DNA of 64,000 nucleotides from a bacterium 336/3 (GCA_001281695.1 LJIE01000001.1:1440586-1504585), one strand, 5' to 3'; shown: positions 8,931-18,748, counted from the stretch's first letter. Translations and numbers: made by a program. Notes: generated by a model from the letters alone, not told the origin.

Positions 8931-9344
8931 TCATATAAAGTCCTTTTCTTGAGAAAAAGTTTGATAAAGTTCTTCAAAACTTCTACCTTCTTGAATTTTA
9001 GAGATAGTTTTATGAATGAAATTTTGAGGATAATTAAATTTATGAGCCATTACCTCACAAAATTCAATTTCTTTTTCATGGATAACATTGTCTGCCAGTA
9101 CCATATTGATTAAATCGTACCAATAACGAAACTTATCCATTTCTTTTTTGGGAGGAGTAAAATCTTCGCTTTCAATTTGTTTATCTAAATTTTGAATAAA
9201 ACTTATAGACAAACCATATTTACGAGCTACTACTAATAAAAGCTCATACTCATTCATGTGGAAAAACCCATCTGATTTAGCCAAGTTCAATAGGTTTTTG
9301 ATATGATTTTTTTTGTGTGTCTGTTTGAAAAATTGAAATAGCAT
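8931..9344 (-). CDS. TerB-like alpha-helical protein
   Basis: The 137-residue, all-helical protein contains two related helical blocks: LLNLAKSDGFFHMNEYELLLVVARKYGLS and, further on, MVLADNVIHEKEIEFCEVMAHKFN. Each has the acidic D-x-x-x-x-x-E spacing of the TerB/DUF533 fold. TerB proteins are associated with tellurite and stress-response systems, but isolated TerB-like proteins are common in Bacteroidota and have no assigned role. It lies 34 bases upstream of the peroxiredoxin start on the same strand, so an operon is likely. Confidence 0.6.
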   Translation of the reverse strand: MLFQFFKQTHKKNHIKNLLNLAKSDGFFHMNEYELLLVVARKYGLSISFIQNLDKQIESEDFTPPKKEMDKFRYWYDLINMVLADNVIHEKEIEFCEVMAHKFNYPQNFIHKTISKIQEGRSFEELYQTFSQEKDFI

Positions 9345-9432
9345 AGTTGTATAATTTATTAAAAAGAGAATACAAATATACTGCCAAATGAAATCTAAGG
9401 GCTTTTATGGAAGATATCTATGATGTAAGTTT

Positions 9433-11379
9433 TTAATCAAAAAGTCTCCAGCTAAAACCTAAACTAAAAGTTCGACGTAAGCCTGCATAAAATGGGGTAA
9501 CTACATAACCATTATCTGGTTTGGCTAAAATACCATCATTTACATGGCTCATTTTGAGGAACACTCTCGTTTTCTTGATAAGAAGACTTGCAAAAATATC
9601 AACAATAGGATAAGCTCTTACAAAAAAGGTATCTTGTAGATAAAATTGTTTGGTAGCAGGCATATAAGCATCCGCATAATAGCCTGTACGATAGTGCCAA
9701 TCGATACCTGTTTTTAATAACAAAGCATTTTTAAACAGACTTTTTTGATAATACCAAGAACCCCAAAGGTGCCATTCTGGAAAGCGAATAATGTTAGAAG
9801 AAGATAAGTCTTGAGTGTAAAATATTTGATTTTCAAAATGTAAGTTTTTAATGGAAAATCTTGTTTCTAATCCAAATTGCAAAACTTGAATTGTGTTTTT
9901 TGCTTGAATGGGAAATATAAAGGCTGTATCACGTATAAAATATGTATGATTGGTGATAATTTGATAACGAGCAGAAGGCTTTATGAAACCAAATTTGAAG
10001 GGTACAAAGCTTTGGGCAAATAACTCTTGAACAAATGTATTTTTGAGAGTATCTTGGTTATTCCAGTTGGCAATTCTCGAAACATAACGATTCTCCATTA
10101 AAGTTGGAGATACAGACAAACTTTTAATGAAAACTTGCAAAAAACGATTATTCAATACCCCTTCAAGCAAATAATCTTTACTACCTATCCAATATTCACC
10201 TTTACCTTCTAATGTAGATTTTAAAGGCAATGGTATGAAAATCTGTCCACCTAAATAATTTTCGCTTCTATTTTTAATTTTATAAAAATCATCAACAAAA
10301 CTATTAAGTTCATAATCTCTTCTTTTAAAATAACCCAAAAGAATTGCTTTTCTTAAACTTGTTCGGATACCTATTTGATTGGTAAGTAATCGAAACTTAT
10401 AATCGTCATAAACACCATTTGAATAAATATAATTAACAGGAAGAACTGAATCTTTTGCATTTTGTATATAAAATTGCTGGTTTTTTAAGTAACTCTCATC
10501 TACATAATTATCTCTTTCACGTTCAAACTGAACCACTTGAAAAAATGAAAATTTACGAGTAGAATCAAAACTATATTCGTGATAGAGTCGTAATCTATTG
10601 TAGGTGTGCCAACTTTTGGGCGAACCCTCAAGCAAGGCAATGGTTGCATCATAACTATATAAGGTATCTGGATTTGCTCCACCTTTTACACCACCAAGTT
10701 CTTTGAGAGGACTACTAAAGTTATAGTAATGAAACAGTAGTTTATATTTTTGATTTTTAGAGAAATATCTTGCCCAAAATAAAGTATTATATTGTTCTAA
10801 AATTGCATTTTCTGTTCTATTACCACTTTCGGCAAATTGCCTAAAAGTATTGGTTCTAGAAATTTTGAATCCAAAATTAAAATGAGCATTGATATTTCTA
10901 GTAAACTCTACACCAGCAATTTGCTGACCTCTTCCTCCTTGTATAAAAGTGAAATCAGTATAAGGAGAACGAGAATCATAATATCGTACACTATCTGTGG
11001 GTAGTTTATGAAAATCATAAGCTCTCATACCCCATTGAACACCTACTTGAGAAGGTGATGTATAAAAAATAGATTTGGCAGGAGTACCCAAATTGTGTCC
11101 TAAATCTTGAAACAAAAAACGATTTTTTCTTACTAAATCAAACGAGTGAAATTTTTTGAGTGAAGTATCCATTTTAGAAAAGGAATCTTTTTTCTGAATT
11201 ACTCGATATTCTTGAGTAAAAAGAGTAGTAGATACTCCATAAACATTTTGAGTGGAATCGTTAAGAATTTGAGCTGTTAAATTGAAAGCATATAAATTAA
11301 AAACAAAAATAAGATATAGTGTGTTTTGTTTAAAAGAAAATTCTTTATTTCTTAGCAATTTCTTAATAAACTTGTACAT
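9433..11379 (-). CDS. Large putative porin / outer-membrane beta-barrel
   Basis: I choose the ATG at 11379 (MYKFIKKLLRNK), which gives a basic start and a signal peptide ending near LTAQ, over an ATG at 11424. The mature part of about 610 residues is dominated by amphipathic strands with aromatic ends and closes with LGFSWRLFD, a typical barrel-terminal strand. It resembles the Bacteroidota putative-porin family (PF14121-like), including an early GVQWGMRAYDFHKLP segment and RGQQIAGVEFTRN. Transport substrate is unknown. It is divergent from the histidine kinase gene with a 137-base gap. Confidence 0.72.
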   Translation of the reverse strand: MYKFIKKLLRNKEFSFKQNTLYLIFVFNLYAFNLTAQILNDSTQNVYGVSTTLFTQEYRVIQKKDSFSKMDTSLKKFHSFDLVRKNRFLFQDLGHNLGTPAKSIFYTSPSQVGVQWGMRAYDFHKLPTDSVRYYDSRSPYTDFTFIQGGRGQQIAGVEFTRNINAHFNFGFKISRTNTFRQFAESGNRTENAILEQYNTLFWARYFSKNQKYKLLFHYYNFSSPLKELGGVKGGANPDTLYSYDATIALLEGSPKSWHTYNRLRLYHEYSFDSTRKFSFFQVVQFERERDNYVDESYLKNQQFYIQNAKDSVLPVNYIYSNGVYDDYKFRLLTNQIGIRTSLRKAILLGYFKRRDYELNSFVDDFYKIKNRSENYLGGQIFIPLPLKSTLEGKGEYWIGSKDYLLEGVLNNRFLQVFIKSLSVSPTLMENRYVSRIANWNNQDTLKNTFVQELFAQSFVPFKFGFIKPSARYQIITNHTYFIRDTAFIFPIQAKNTIQVLQFGLETRFSIKNLHFENQIFYTQDLSSSNIIRFPEWHLWGSWYYQKSLFKNALLLKTGIDWHYRTGYYADAYMPATKQFYLQDTFFVRAYPIVDIFASLLIKKTRVFLKMSHVNDGILAKPDNGYVVTPFYAGLRRTFSLGFSWRLFD

Positions 11380-11516
11380 TTTGAATGAAATATTACAACA
11401 GTATGTGAAAGTTTGAAAGTACATAGTTTTGAATAGTGTTTATAAAAATGTTAATTTTGTAAGTTTTTCTAAGTTATAAGGAAAATAATACTTTTATATT
11501 TTAATGAATTTTTATA

Positions 11517-13652
11517 ATGATTAATCAAACCACCAAAGTAGAAGATATTTTTGAGCAAATCATCAGGAAAAAACTCTTGATATTTGCCAAAAAACAGCAA
11601 ATATACATCTTCTATGTAAGTTTAGCTATTATGGCATTTAGTCTGATAATAGCCTTTTTTAGTGGTGTGCAAAATAACATAACTTTCTATTCAGTTGCTT
11701 TTATTTTACCATTTATTTCTTTATCCTACTTTCTTTTTAAGAAAAAAGAAAGTGCGAATATAGCTTTCTATTATATTTTTTCCAACTCCATTATCATAAC
11801 AGGAATGCTCATGATGCAAGTCTCTAAGCTAGAAGTTCCTGAACTTTTTATGATATTGGTTGCCTCTGGATATATTACAATTCATTTATTGGTTTTGATA
11901 AATACTACTCATATAATTATAGAAGGTTGTATCGCTTTTGTTCTTTTCGGCTTTGCTGTCAAAGATAATTTTACTGATACACATGCCTATTACGAATCTT
12001 TATTGATTATTGGAAGTATTATTGTGGCTACTTTTATTGCTATTCAGCGTTATCGAATGACCCAGCGTGAAATAGTAGCCCAAACAATTATCTACCACTC
12101 CAATCAAAAACTACACCAACAACAACAAGAAATATCAGAACAAAATAAAAAAATTATAGATAAAGAGTATAACCTCAGAGCCATCGTAGATAACAGTAAT
12201 ATGGCAATTTGGCTTTTGGATAGAGAGTATAAGTTGGTTGAATTTAATGAAAAGTTCATGCAATATATGTGGACAACCTACCAAGAAAGTATAAGCTATG
12301 GAGAAAGTTTCTTGGAGAAAATGCAAAAATTACCACAGACTGTATTTTGGAAAGAACGTTTCGACAAAGCTTTTGCAGGAGAAAAACAAACATACATAGA
12401 TTTTTATCCTGAATTTGGCAACAGATATATTCAAATAGAATTGTTCCCCATTATCATCAATCATGAAATAGTGGGAGCTTCTATTTATGGTAAAAATGTT
12501 ACCAGACAAAAAAATGCTGAAATTACGATTCAGCATAATCAACAATTATTAAGTTCTATTAGTAAAAATATCAGAGAAGGTATTTATCGAAGTACTCCAG
12601 ATGGATTAGTGTATGCTAATGAGGCTTTTATACAATTATTTGGCTTTGAAGACGAAGAAATTTTTTCTATAACACCCTCAGATTTTTACGCAGATAATAA
12701 AAGGAGAGATGAGATTATCAATAGACTATTAACAACAGGATTTATTGACAATGAAGAAGTTTTGTTTCGTAAAAAAGACGGAACTCTCTTTTGGGCTTTG
12801 ATGAGTCTGATAGTACAAAAAGATAGTGAAGGTAATATGCACTTTGATGGAGCTATCAGAGATATTACACAAACTAAAGAAATTAAAGAGCAATTAGAAG
12901 CTCAAAATGAGGAACTTAAAAAGATTAATACAGAGTTAGACAGATTTGTTTACAGTGCTTCTCACGACTTGAAAGCTCCATTGGCTTCTATTTTAGGGCT
13001 TATTAATATTGCTAAACTTGAAAATGACCCTACAGCTGTTTTTAAGTATTTAGAAATGATGCAAAATAGTATCCAAAAGCTTGATCATTTTATCAAAGAT
13101 ATTATTGATTACTCTCGAAACTCAAGAATGGAAGTAGCTTCACAGGAAATTAATTTGGAAGAGATGATAGAAGAGGTTTATGGAAACTTGCATTATTTAG
13201 AGCAATCCGATAAAATTAAGAAGAATATTAGAATTGAGCAAAATGTAGCTTTTTATTCTGATGTTAAACGCTTATTAGTTATATTCAATAATCTGATTTC
13301 TAACGCCATCAGTTATCATAATCTCAACCAAGAAAATCCTTTCATAGAGATAGATATAGTTGTAAAAACTGATAAAGTACATATTACAGTTGGTGATAAT
13401 GGTGTGGGTGTAGGACATGAGCATTTGAATAAAATTTTTGATATGTTTTATCGAGCTTCTTATGATAGCAAAGGCTCTGGATTGGGTCTATATATTGTAA
13501 AAGAGGCTGTTATAAAATTAAACGGGCACATTACAGTACATTCGGAACTTGGTAGAGGGACAAAATTTATTATAATATTACCCAATCAAATATCCTCAAA
13601 AACAGTAACTATTAAAAATGAGCAATCCAATGAAATTTCTTTGGAATATTGA
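11517..13652 (+). CDS. Membrane-bound PAS sensor histidine kinase
   Basis: The 711-residue protein has about six TM helices in residues 30-195, then a short coiled coil. Two PAS domains follow at roughly 220-340 and 345-460, the second with the PAS/PAC pattern GTLFWALMSLIVQKD and GAIRDITQTKE. A HisKA domain carries the phospho-acceptor His483 in SASHDLKAPLASI. The HATPase domain shows the N box (NNLISNAISYH), G1 (DNGVGVG) and G2 (GSGLGLYIV). No receiver domain or response-regulator gene is adjacent, so its partner lies elsewhere. Its 3' end overlaps the pabB start by up to 35 bases, suggesting translational coupling. Confidence 0.93.
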   Translation: MINQTTKVEDIFEQIIRKKLLIFAKKQQIYIFYVSLAIMAFSLIIAFFSGVQNNITFYSVAFILPFISLSYFLFKKKESANIAFYYIFSNSIIITGMLMMQVSKLEVPELFMILVASGYITIHLLVLINTTHIIIEGCIAFVLFGFAVKDNFTDTHAYYESLLIIGSIIVATFIAIQRYRMTQREIVAQTIIYHSNQKLHQQQQEISEQNKKIIDKEYNLRAIVDNSNMAIWLLDREYKLVEFNEKFMQYMWTTYQESISYGESFLEKMQKLPQTVFWKERFDKAFAGEKQTYIDFYPEFGNRYIQIELFPIIINHEIVGASIYGKNVTRQKNAEITIQHNQQLLSSISKNIREGIYRSTPDGLVYANEAFIQLFGFEDEEIFSITPSDFYADNKRRDEIINRLLTTGFIDNEEVLFRKKDGTLFWALMSLIVQKDSEGNMHFDGAIRDITQTKEIKEQLEAQNEELKKINTELDRFVYSASHDLKAPLASILGLINIAKLENDPTAVFKYLEMMQNSIQKLDHFIKDIIDYSRNSRMEVASQEINLEEMIEEVYGNLHYLEQSDKIKKNIRIEQNVAFYSDVKRLLVIFNNLISNAISYHNLNQENPFIEIDIVVKTDKVHITVGDNGVGVGHEHLNKIFDMFYRASYDSKGSGLGLYIVKEAVIKLNGHITVHSELGRGTKFIIILPNQISSKTVTIKNEQSNEISLEY

Positions 13653-14889
13653 TGCTGATTTTGAGAATACTCTTTTACATTGGGCAAACACCTTTTCTTA
13701 TTGCATTTTTCTCAATCCTGACAAAGAACAACAGAATTACCCCAATGGGAGTTTTCCAAAAATATTGGCAGTAGCTTCCTTTAAAAAAGAATATAATTTT
13801 TTTAGTGAACAATTACCTCAGAGCCAATGGATTTTTGGGTACTTAGGATACGATTTGAAAAATCAAATCGAAAATCTCTCCAGTCAAAACCCTGATTATT
13901 TGGGTTTTGAAGATAGTCTTTGTTTTGAACCTGAATTTGTATTTACTTGGCTCAATGACAGACAAATAGAAGTAGAATGTTTCGTTCCAATAGAAAATGA
14001 AGTTTTGAAAAAGCAAATCTTGGAAAATATTGATTCCCAAGAAAAAATAGCTACCCAAAGCACTATCCAGACTCGTGTAACATACCAAGAGTATTGCCAA
14101 AATGTAGATAAAATCAAGAATCATATTTTGGAAGGAGATATCTATGAACTCAATTATTGTACAGATTTTTTTTCTAAAAATACTCATATAGAGCCTATTC
14201 AAGTGTATAAAGCACTGTGTAAGCGTAGCCCTATGCCTTTTTCGGTATTTCTAAAAGCTCAGGATAAATATGCTCTATGTGCTTCTCCTGAACGTTTCTT
14301 GAAAAAACAAGGACAAACGGTTATCTCTCAGCCTATTAAAGGAACTATTCCAAGAGGAGCAAATCCCACAGAAGACCTTTTACAGAAAGAAAAGCTCAGA
14401 AATAGTGAGAAGGAAATGGCTGAAAATATGATGATTGTGGATTTGGTGCGTAATGATTTAGCCAAAAGTGCCATGGTAGGTACTACCAAAGTAACAGAAA
14501 TGTTTGGAATCTATACTTTCAAGCAATTACACCAAATGATTTCTACCATTGAAGCTCAAATGAAACCCAATATAAGCATTGGAGAAGTAATAAAAAATGC
14601 TTTTCCTATGGGTTCTATGACAGGAGCACCCAAAATAAAAGCAATGGAACTCATTGAACATTACGAAAATACAAAAAGAGGACTTTTTTCGGGTGCAATA
14701 GGTTTTGTAAATCCTATGGGCGATTTTGATTTTAATGTAGTTATCAGAACTATTTTTTATGACGCAAAAAAGCACTATCTTTCTTTCCAAGTAGGTAGTG
14801 CCATTACATACGATTCTTCTGGCGAGCAAGAATATGAAGAATGTATGCTCAAAGCCAAAGCCATCAGAGAAGTTTTAAATAGTCTGTAA
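13618..14889 (+). CDS. pabB: Aminodeoxychorismate synthase component I
   Basis: The 423-residue chorismate-binding enzyme converts chorismate and amine to 4-amino-4-deoxychorismate for folate synthesis. Visible family motifs include ASPERFL, QPIKGTIPRG, the EMAENMMIVDLVRNDLAKS block, the PMGSMTGAPKIKAMELI segment and FSGAIGF. PIKGT is typical of PabB, where the lysine attacks C2. It is shorter than anthranilate synthase TrpE, and no trp genes are nearby. The first ATG (13618) overlaps the kinase gene; a second at 13630 (MKFLWNI) is equally possible. The glutamine amidotransferase partner PabA is not in the window. Confidence 0.88.
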   Translation: MSNPMKFLWNIDADFENTLLHWANTFSYCIFLNPDKEQQNYPNGSFPKILAVASFKKEYNFFSEQLPQSQWIFGYLGYDLKNQIENLSSQNPDYLGFEDSLCFEPEFVFTWLNDRQIEVECFVPIENEVLKKQILENIDSQEKIATQSTIQTRVTYQEYCQNVDKIKNHILEGDIYELNYCTDFFSKNTHIEPIQVYKALCKRSPMPFSVFLKAQDKYALCASPERFLKKQGQTVISQPIKGTIPRGANPTEDLLQKEKLRNSEKEMAENMMIVDLVRNDLAKSAMVGTTKVTEMFGIYTFKQLHQMISTIEAQMKPNISIGEVIKNAFPMGSMTGAPKIKAMELIEHYENTKRGLFSGAIGFVNPMGDFDFNVVIRTIFYDAKKHYLSFQVGSAITYDSSGEQEYEECMLKAKAIREVLNSL

Positions 14890-14893
14890 AAGT

Positions 14894-15274
14894 ATGTCTA
14901 AATTTATTTCAGAACTCCGAGAAAAATTAGAATTTTTAGCTGACCCAGAAATAGCTGTTCCGCAAGCCAAATACATGAAAAATAAATTTCAGTTTTTAGG
15001 AATCAAAAGCCCTGAACGAAAAGCTGTTTTTAAGGAAGTTTTGAAAGAGCAGGGCATGCCTAAAAAAGTTTGGGAAGTAGTAAATAGCCTTTGGGAGCAA
15101 GACGAACGAGAGTTTCAGTATTGTGCCATAGAACTTTTGAGCAAATATGCTAAAAAGAAAATGCAGGAATCTGATATTGAGAATATTGAAACGCTGATAA
15201 CTACAAAATCTTGGTGGGATAGTGTGGATGGATTTTCTTCAATTGTAGGTAACTATTTTTTTGCAATATCCTGA
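14894..15274 (+). CDS. AlkD-type DNA alkylation repair protein, N-terminal part (frameshifted)
   Basis: This 126-residue piece is the N-terminal half of an AlkD-like HEAT-repeat DNA glycosylase, which removes 3-methyl and 7-methyl purines. It includes the signature SWWDSVDGFSSIVGNYF, with the Trp and Asp of the damage-recognition region. The frame breaks in a run of seven T residues (15256-15262) and ends four codons later. The missing half is the next feature in a shifted frame. With six T residues the frame would read NYFLQYPEYKK and join the two parts. This could be a sequencing error or a real lesion. It starts four bases after the pabB stop. Confidence 0.82.
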   Translation: MSKFISELREKLEFLADPEIAVPQAKYMKNKFQFLGIKSPERKAVFKEVLKEQGMPKKVWEVVNSLWEQDEREFQYCAIELLSKYAKKKMQESDIENIETLITTKSWWDSVDGFSSIVGNYFFAIS

Positions 15275-15560
15275 ATATAAAAAAGATATAACAAGTAAAT
15301 GGCTTAAAAGTGAAAATATCTGGTTGATACGAATGGCTATTATTTTTCAACTTTCCTATAAAATAAAAACTGATGTAGAATTGCTCTACTCAAATATTTT
15401 GGAAGTAGCCCATCACAAAGATTTTTTTGTACGAAAAGGTATTGGCTGGGCTTTGAGGCAATATGCCAAAACAAATCCTATGGAGGTAGACGCTTTTGTA
15501 GCAGAACACGAAAATGTATTATCCAATTTGAGTAAAAAAGAAGCTTTAAAAAGGAGATAA
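15261..15560 (+). CDS. AlkD-type DNA alkylation repair protein, C-terminal part (frameshifted)
   Basis: The remainder of the AlkD-like protein in a different frame. It contains YPEYKKDITSKWLKSENIWL, the conserved segment AHHKDFFVRKGIGWALRQYAK, and the usual C-terminus VLSNLSKKEALKRR. Preservation of typical sequence on both sides of the break means any lesion is recent, or is a homopolymer read error. Together the two parts give about 222 residues, normal for the family. The ATG at 15261 falls in the middle of the homopolymer area and is unlikely to be a true start. Confidence 0.8.
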   Translation: MQYPEYKKDITSKWLKSENIWLIRMAIIFQLSYKIKTDVELLYSNILEVAHHKDFFVRKGIGWALRQYAKTNPMEVDAFVAEHENVLSNLSKKEALKRR

Positions 15561-15562
15561 CC

Positions 15563-16138
15563 ATGATAGAAGCGTTGGTACATCATATTGGACATTTTGT
15601 AGAAGTTTCAGAGGCTCTTCGAGATAGATTAGAAAAGATTTCAAAAGTTTATATTATAGAAAAAGGAAAGTTTCTACATAAACCTCATAAAATTTGTGAT
15701 ACTACGTATTTTATAGAATCAGGACTTTTAAGAGTATTCTATAAAACTCAGGAAAAAGAAATTACAGATAGCTTTTCGGCAGAAGGAGAGTGGATTACAT
15801 CCGTGTATAGTTTCCTTAAAAATATTCCTGACCATTTTTACATACAGTCTTTAGAACCCTCAAAACTGATAGGTATTAAAATCAAAGATTTGGAACAATG
15901 TTTTGTAGATTTTGCTGAAATGGAACGTTTTGGCAGACAGCTCATGTCTATCTATTATCTACAATTATCTGAAGAAATGGTTTCTCTTAAATTTCATTCA
16001 GCTAAAGAAAAATATGAATTTTTTCTGAAAAATTCTAAAAATAAGGCTTCTCGAATCCCTTTGGGTATGCTCGCATCTTATATAGGCATTTCACAAGAAA
16101 CTCTAAGCCGTATCAGAGCAGAAAAAACTCCTTTTTGA
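15563..16138 (+). CDS. Crp/Fnr family transcriptional regulator
   Basis: The 191-residue protein has an N-terminal cyclic-nucleotide-binding-like beta-roll (about residues 20-130, with YFIESGLLRVFY and a GEWITSVYSFL segment) and a C-terminal winged helix with recognition helix GMLASYIGISQETLSRIRAEK. The beta-roll lacks an obvious RxS phosphate-binding motif, so cAMP binding is doubtful, as for most Bacteroidota members of this group. It begins two bases after the repair gene. The membrane-protein gene just downstream is a plausible target or partner. Confidence 0.9.
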   Translation: MIEALVHHIGHFVEVSEALRDRLEKISKVYIIEKGKFLHKPHKICDTTYFIESGLLRVFYKTQEKEITDSFSAEGEWITSVYSFLKNIPDHFYIQSLEPSKLIGIKIKDLEQCFVDFAEMERFGRQLMSIYYLQLSEEMVSLKFHSAKEKYEFFLKNSKNKASRIPLGMLASYIGISQETLSRIRAEKTPF

Positions 16139-16198
16139 TTTATGTCAAAATCAGCAAAACAATAAAGACCTAATTTTGTGTTATCAAATACAAAGAAT

Positions 16199-16801
16199 AT
16201 GACACAAAAACAATTTGCTTTATTTGGAATGTTTGCTCCTATCTTATTTTGGACGGTTTACAGTGCATTATCCATGCTCAGACCTGAGTACAGTTTTATG
16301 ACAAAAGCTGTGAGTGAAATGGGTTCTTGGGACGCTCCCCATTTATGGATTTGGAATTTTTTAGGCTTTATGGGGACAGGAACATTGATTATGGTGTATT
16401 CGTGGGGACTGTTTAAGGCTATAAGCCCTAAAAAGTCTAATCGACTGCCCATGATAGGACTAATGCTGAGTGGTTTTTTTATGATTATAGCAGGGGTATT
16501 TCCAATAGATATGGAGAATAGAAATTCTCTTTCTTCCTTACTACACACCATAGGTTCTTTTGGTTCATATATTTTCTTTTTGATAGGAGCGTTTACTACT
16601 CCAAAACTCATGAAACAATCAGTGTATTGGAAAGGGGTGATTATGCCAACGCTCACATTTACATGGCTTTCTATTGTATTTGGAGCTTGGGCTTTTGTAT
16701 TTCCTCACATACCAGGGGTTGGACAAAGAATAGTTTTCCTTTTTTACTTCCTATGGATATTTTATACAGCCTTTAAAATGTATAAACAAAATCAGAACTG
16801 A
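16199..16801 (+). CDS. DUF998 family membrane protein
   Basis: The 200-residue protein starts at MTQKQFALFGM (16199); an earlier ATG at 16178 would place the start on the candidate promoter element TAATTTTG (16171-16178). Six TM helices are apparent, with the DUF998 signature MTKAVSEMGSWDAPH after TM1, the pattern FPIDMENRNSLSSLLHTIGS in the middle, and a C-terminal VGQRIVFLFYFLWIFY. DUF998 proteins have no established biochemical role. The 3' end overlaps the convergent glycosyltransferase gene by 10 bases. Confidence 0.82.
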   Translation: MTQKQFALFGMFAPILFWTVYSALSMLRPEYSFMTKAVSEMGSWDAPHLWIWNFLGFMGTGTLIMVYSWGLFKAISPKKSNRLPMIGLMLSGFFMIIAGVFPIDMENRNSLSSLLHTIGSFGSYIFFLIGAFTTPKLMKQSVYWKGVIMPTLTFTWLSIVFGAWAFVFPHIPGVGQRIVFLFYFLWIFYTAFKMYKQNQN

Positions 16802-17904
16802 ATTACCTGAGATAATTTTTTTTGTTCGTGTTCCCAAAATAAATCTTCTTGAACTACATAGTTCTGATATTCAGAATTTTGTGCTGTAACTTCTAACAAC
16901 TCATATAAATCAAGAGCAATATCTAAAGAATCAAAATCCAAGAAAAAAACTTTTAGGTAGTTCATTTTTATAAAGAATTTCTGCCAAAAGTAATTATCAG
17001 AAACAATAATCCATTTATTGAGAGCCATCGCCTCATAAAACTTTGTAGGAATGCGTTTCTCATACGATTTATTAATTTCATAAGGCATCAGAATTGCATC
17101 AGCGAGTTTCATTGCTCTGATAATATCCTCATAATGAACGGGTTTTTCGCTGATTTTACAAACAACGTGTCTGTCTTGAAGATTTTTAAGTTTTTCATAA
17201 AGGTCTTTTTTTGCACATTTTCCATGAATCAGTAATTGTGAATCAGGTTCGTAGTGTTGAATTTTATCAAAAACAGAAAGAGCTTTCCAGATCCCATATT
17301 CTTCGGCTATTGTGCCTACCAAAGCAAATTTACGGACTGTTAAAGGAGGGGGAGTGCTTTCCTGAAAAAATCTTTGGAGAGGTTTGTTTTCAAGGATTAT
17401 AAATTTCTTTCCAAGAAAATTTAATTCTTTGACATAACATTGTTCTGCCAGAAAAAAGTATGTAACAAAAAATGAACAGAACCATTCCACACTTCTAATA
17501 ACCCAAGCTAAGGGATAGCGTAATATTTTAGGATATACTTTTGTATGTAAAATGTTGAGATAGTAATTTTCTTGTACATCATAAAAAACCTTTGTTTTCC
17601 CTAATGTATATATCTTAAAAAATATGCAGAACGGTAAAGCTTCTATACTACTACAAACAATGTGTTGAGGGCGTATTAGAAGCAAATAATAAAACACCAA
17701 ACAACCTGCAAAAAGCCGTTTGATGTTTAATCTCTTAAAATTGAATATCGGATAAAAAAATATTGAAGAAAAATTCTGTACCGAAGCCTCAAAGCCAATG
17801 CTGTGTATTTCGTAGTTTGCTTCTTTCCATGCTTGAGCAATTTTCTGAAACAAGCGAATATCATCCACTGGCTTAAGTACAGATACAAACACAGCTTTCT
17901 GCAT
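16792..17904 (-). CDS. Glycosyltransferase (family 4-like)
   Basis: The 370-residue protein has a two-Rossmann GT-B layout. The N-terminal half (about 1-175) includes VFYDVQENYYL, where an acceptor site is expected. The C-terminal half has LVGTIAEEYGIWKAL and the donor-binding region with MPYEINKSYEKRIPTKFYEAMALNKWII, the PTKFYEAMA being the GT1/GT4 E-x7-E-like nucleotide-sugar motif. A hydrophobic segment at about 65-82 and another at 140-160 suggest membrane association. It follows the M23 peptidase gene by four bases. It likely adds a sugar to a surface polymer; the substrate is unknown. Confidence 0.8.
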   Translation of the reverse strand: MQKAVFVSVLKPVDDIRLFQKIAQAWKEANYEIHSIGFEASVQNFSSIFFYPIFNFKRLNIKRLFAGCLVFYYLLLIRPQHIVCSSIEALPFCIFFKIYTLGKTKVFYDVQENYYLNILHTKVYPKILRYPLAWVIRSVEWFCSFFVTYFFLAEQCYVKELNFLGKKFIILENKPLQRFFQESTPPPLTVRKFALVGTIAEEYGIWKALSVFDKIQHYEPDSQLLIHGKCAKKDLYEKLKNLQDRHVVCKISEKPVHYEDIIRAMKLADAILMPYEINKSYEKRIPTKFYEAMALNKWIIVSDNYFWQKFFIKMNYLKVFFLDFDSLDIALDLYELLEVTAQNSEYQNYVVQEDLFWEHEQKKLSQVIQF

Positions 17905-17908
17905 ACGA

Positions 17909-18748
17909 TTAGGGCATTACAGAAGTATAGGTTTTATCTTTTTGTAAAAAGGTCTTCTTATTACCCTTTGTGGCAAAAAAAGTTTCATAAGTAATCATGT
18001 TTTTGTCATTAACTTGTGGCTTGTAAGAACAAATATTGACATGTAAATGAGGTTCTGAAGACCAACCTGTATTGCCACTATAACCAATTAATTGCCCTTG
18101 TTTTATTGCATCACCTTCATTAACCACACATCCATTTTGTTTGAAATGGTAATACAAACCAAATGTATTGTCAGAGTGGTGAATGAGTATATAATTTCCA
18201 TCATTGGCATAAGAGCTGTTAGGGCCACCTTTATTGGAGTCTTCTTTAACAGCTATGACTACTCCCTCTCGCATAGCAACAACTTTAGAGCCTTCAGGTG
18301 TTTTGAAATCTATAGAGTTTTCATTCTGATGCGAATAAGAACCATTATAACCCTGCATTACTTTGTAAGAAGAGCCTTCAGAAAAAGGAAGCATGTATAC
18401 AAAATCTTTATCAGTAGATTTTAAATCTGTATCTCCAAGCCAATAAGTATATCTATAATTGAAATTATAAGCATCCTTCGTATTACAAGCTTTAATTGTA
18501 AACAAATATTGTTTTTGAGCTTGAGCTTCTACCAAAACTCTCTCAGAAGGAAATCCACAAGTATTGGTGGCTGTATATGTGAAAAAAACAGAAATAGGGC
18601 AGAAATTGGTGTTACGAGCATAAATTTTATAAACATTACCCTCTTTTTCTTTAAAAATTTCTGCCAATTTTGGTCTAACTTGTGCATTGCTCATCAACGA
18701 AATGAAAAGCAAAAAAAAATAAAAAGGCTTCTTTATAAGTTTATTCAT
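17909..18748 (-). CDS. Secreted M23 (LytM-type) metallopeptidase
   Basis: The start at 18748 (MNKLIKKPFYFF) gives a signal peptide ending at SNAQ; a longer frame begins inside the preceding gene and is rejected. The 279-residue protein ends in a LytM domain: HQNENSIDF with the first His/Asp zinc ligands, then GLYYHFKQ, and the PHLHV motif near residue 242. All four catalytic positions are present, so it should be an active murein endopeptidase in the periplasm or outside. It overlaps the small upstream gene by eight bases, suggesting coupled translation. Confidence 0.88.
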   Translation of the reverse strand: MNKLIKKPFYFFLLFISLMSNAQVRPKLAEIFKEKEGNVYKIYARNTNFCPISVFFTYTATNTCGFPSERVLVEAQAQKQYLFTIKACNTKDAYNFNYRYTYWLGDTDLKSTDKDFVYMLPFSEGSSYKVMQGYNGSYSHQNENSIDFKTPEGSKVVAMREGVVIAVKEDSNKGGPNSSYANDGNYILIHHSDNTFGLYYHFKQNGCVVNEGDAIKQGQLIGYSGNTGWSSEPHLHVNICSYKPQVNDKNMITYETFFATKGNKKTFLQKDKTYTSVMP

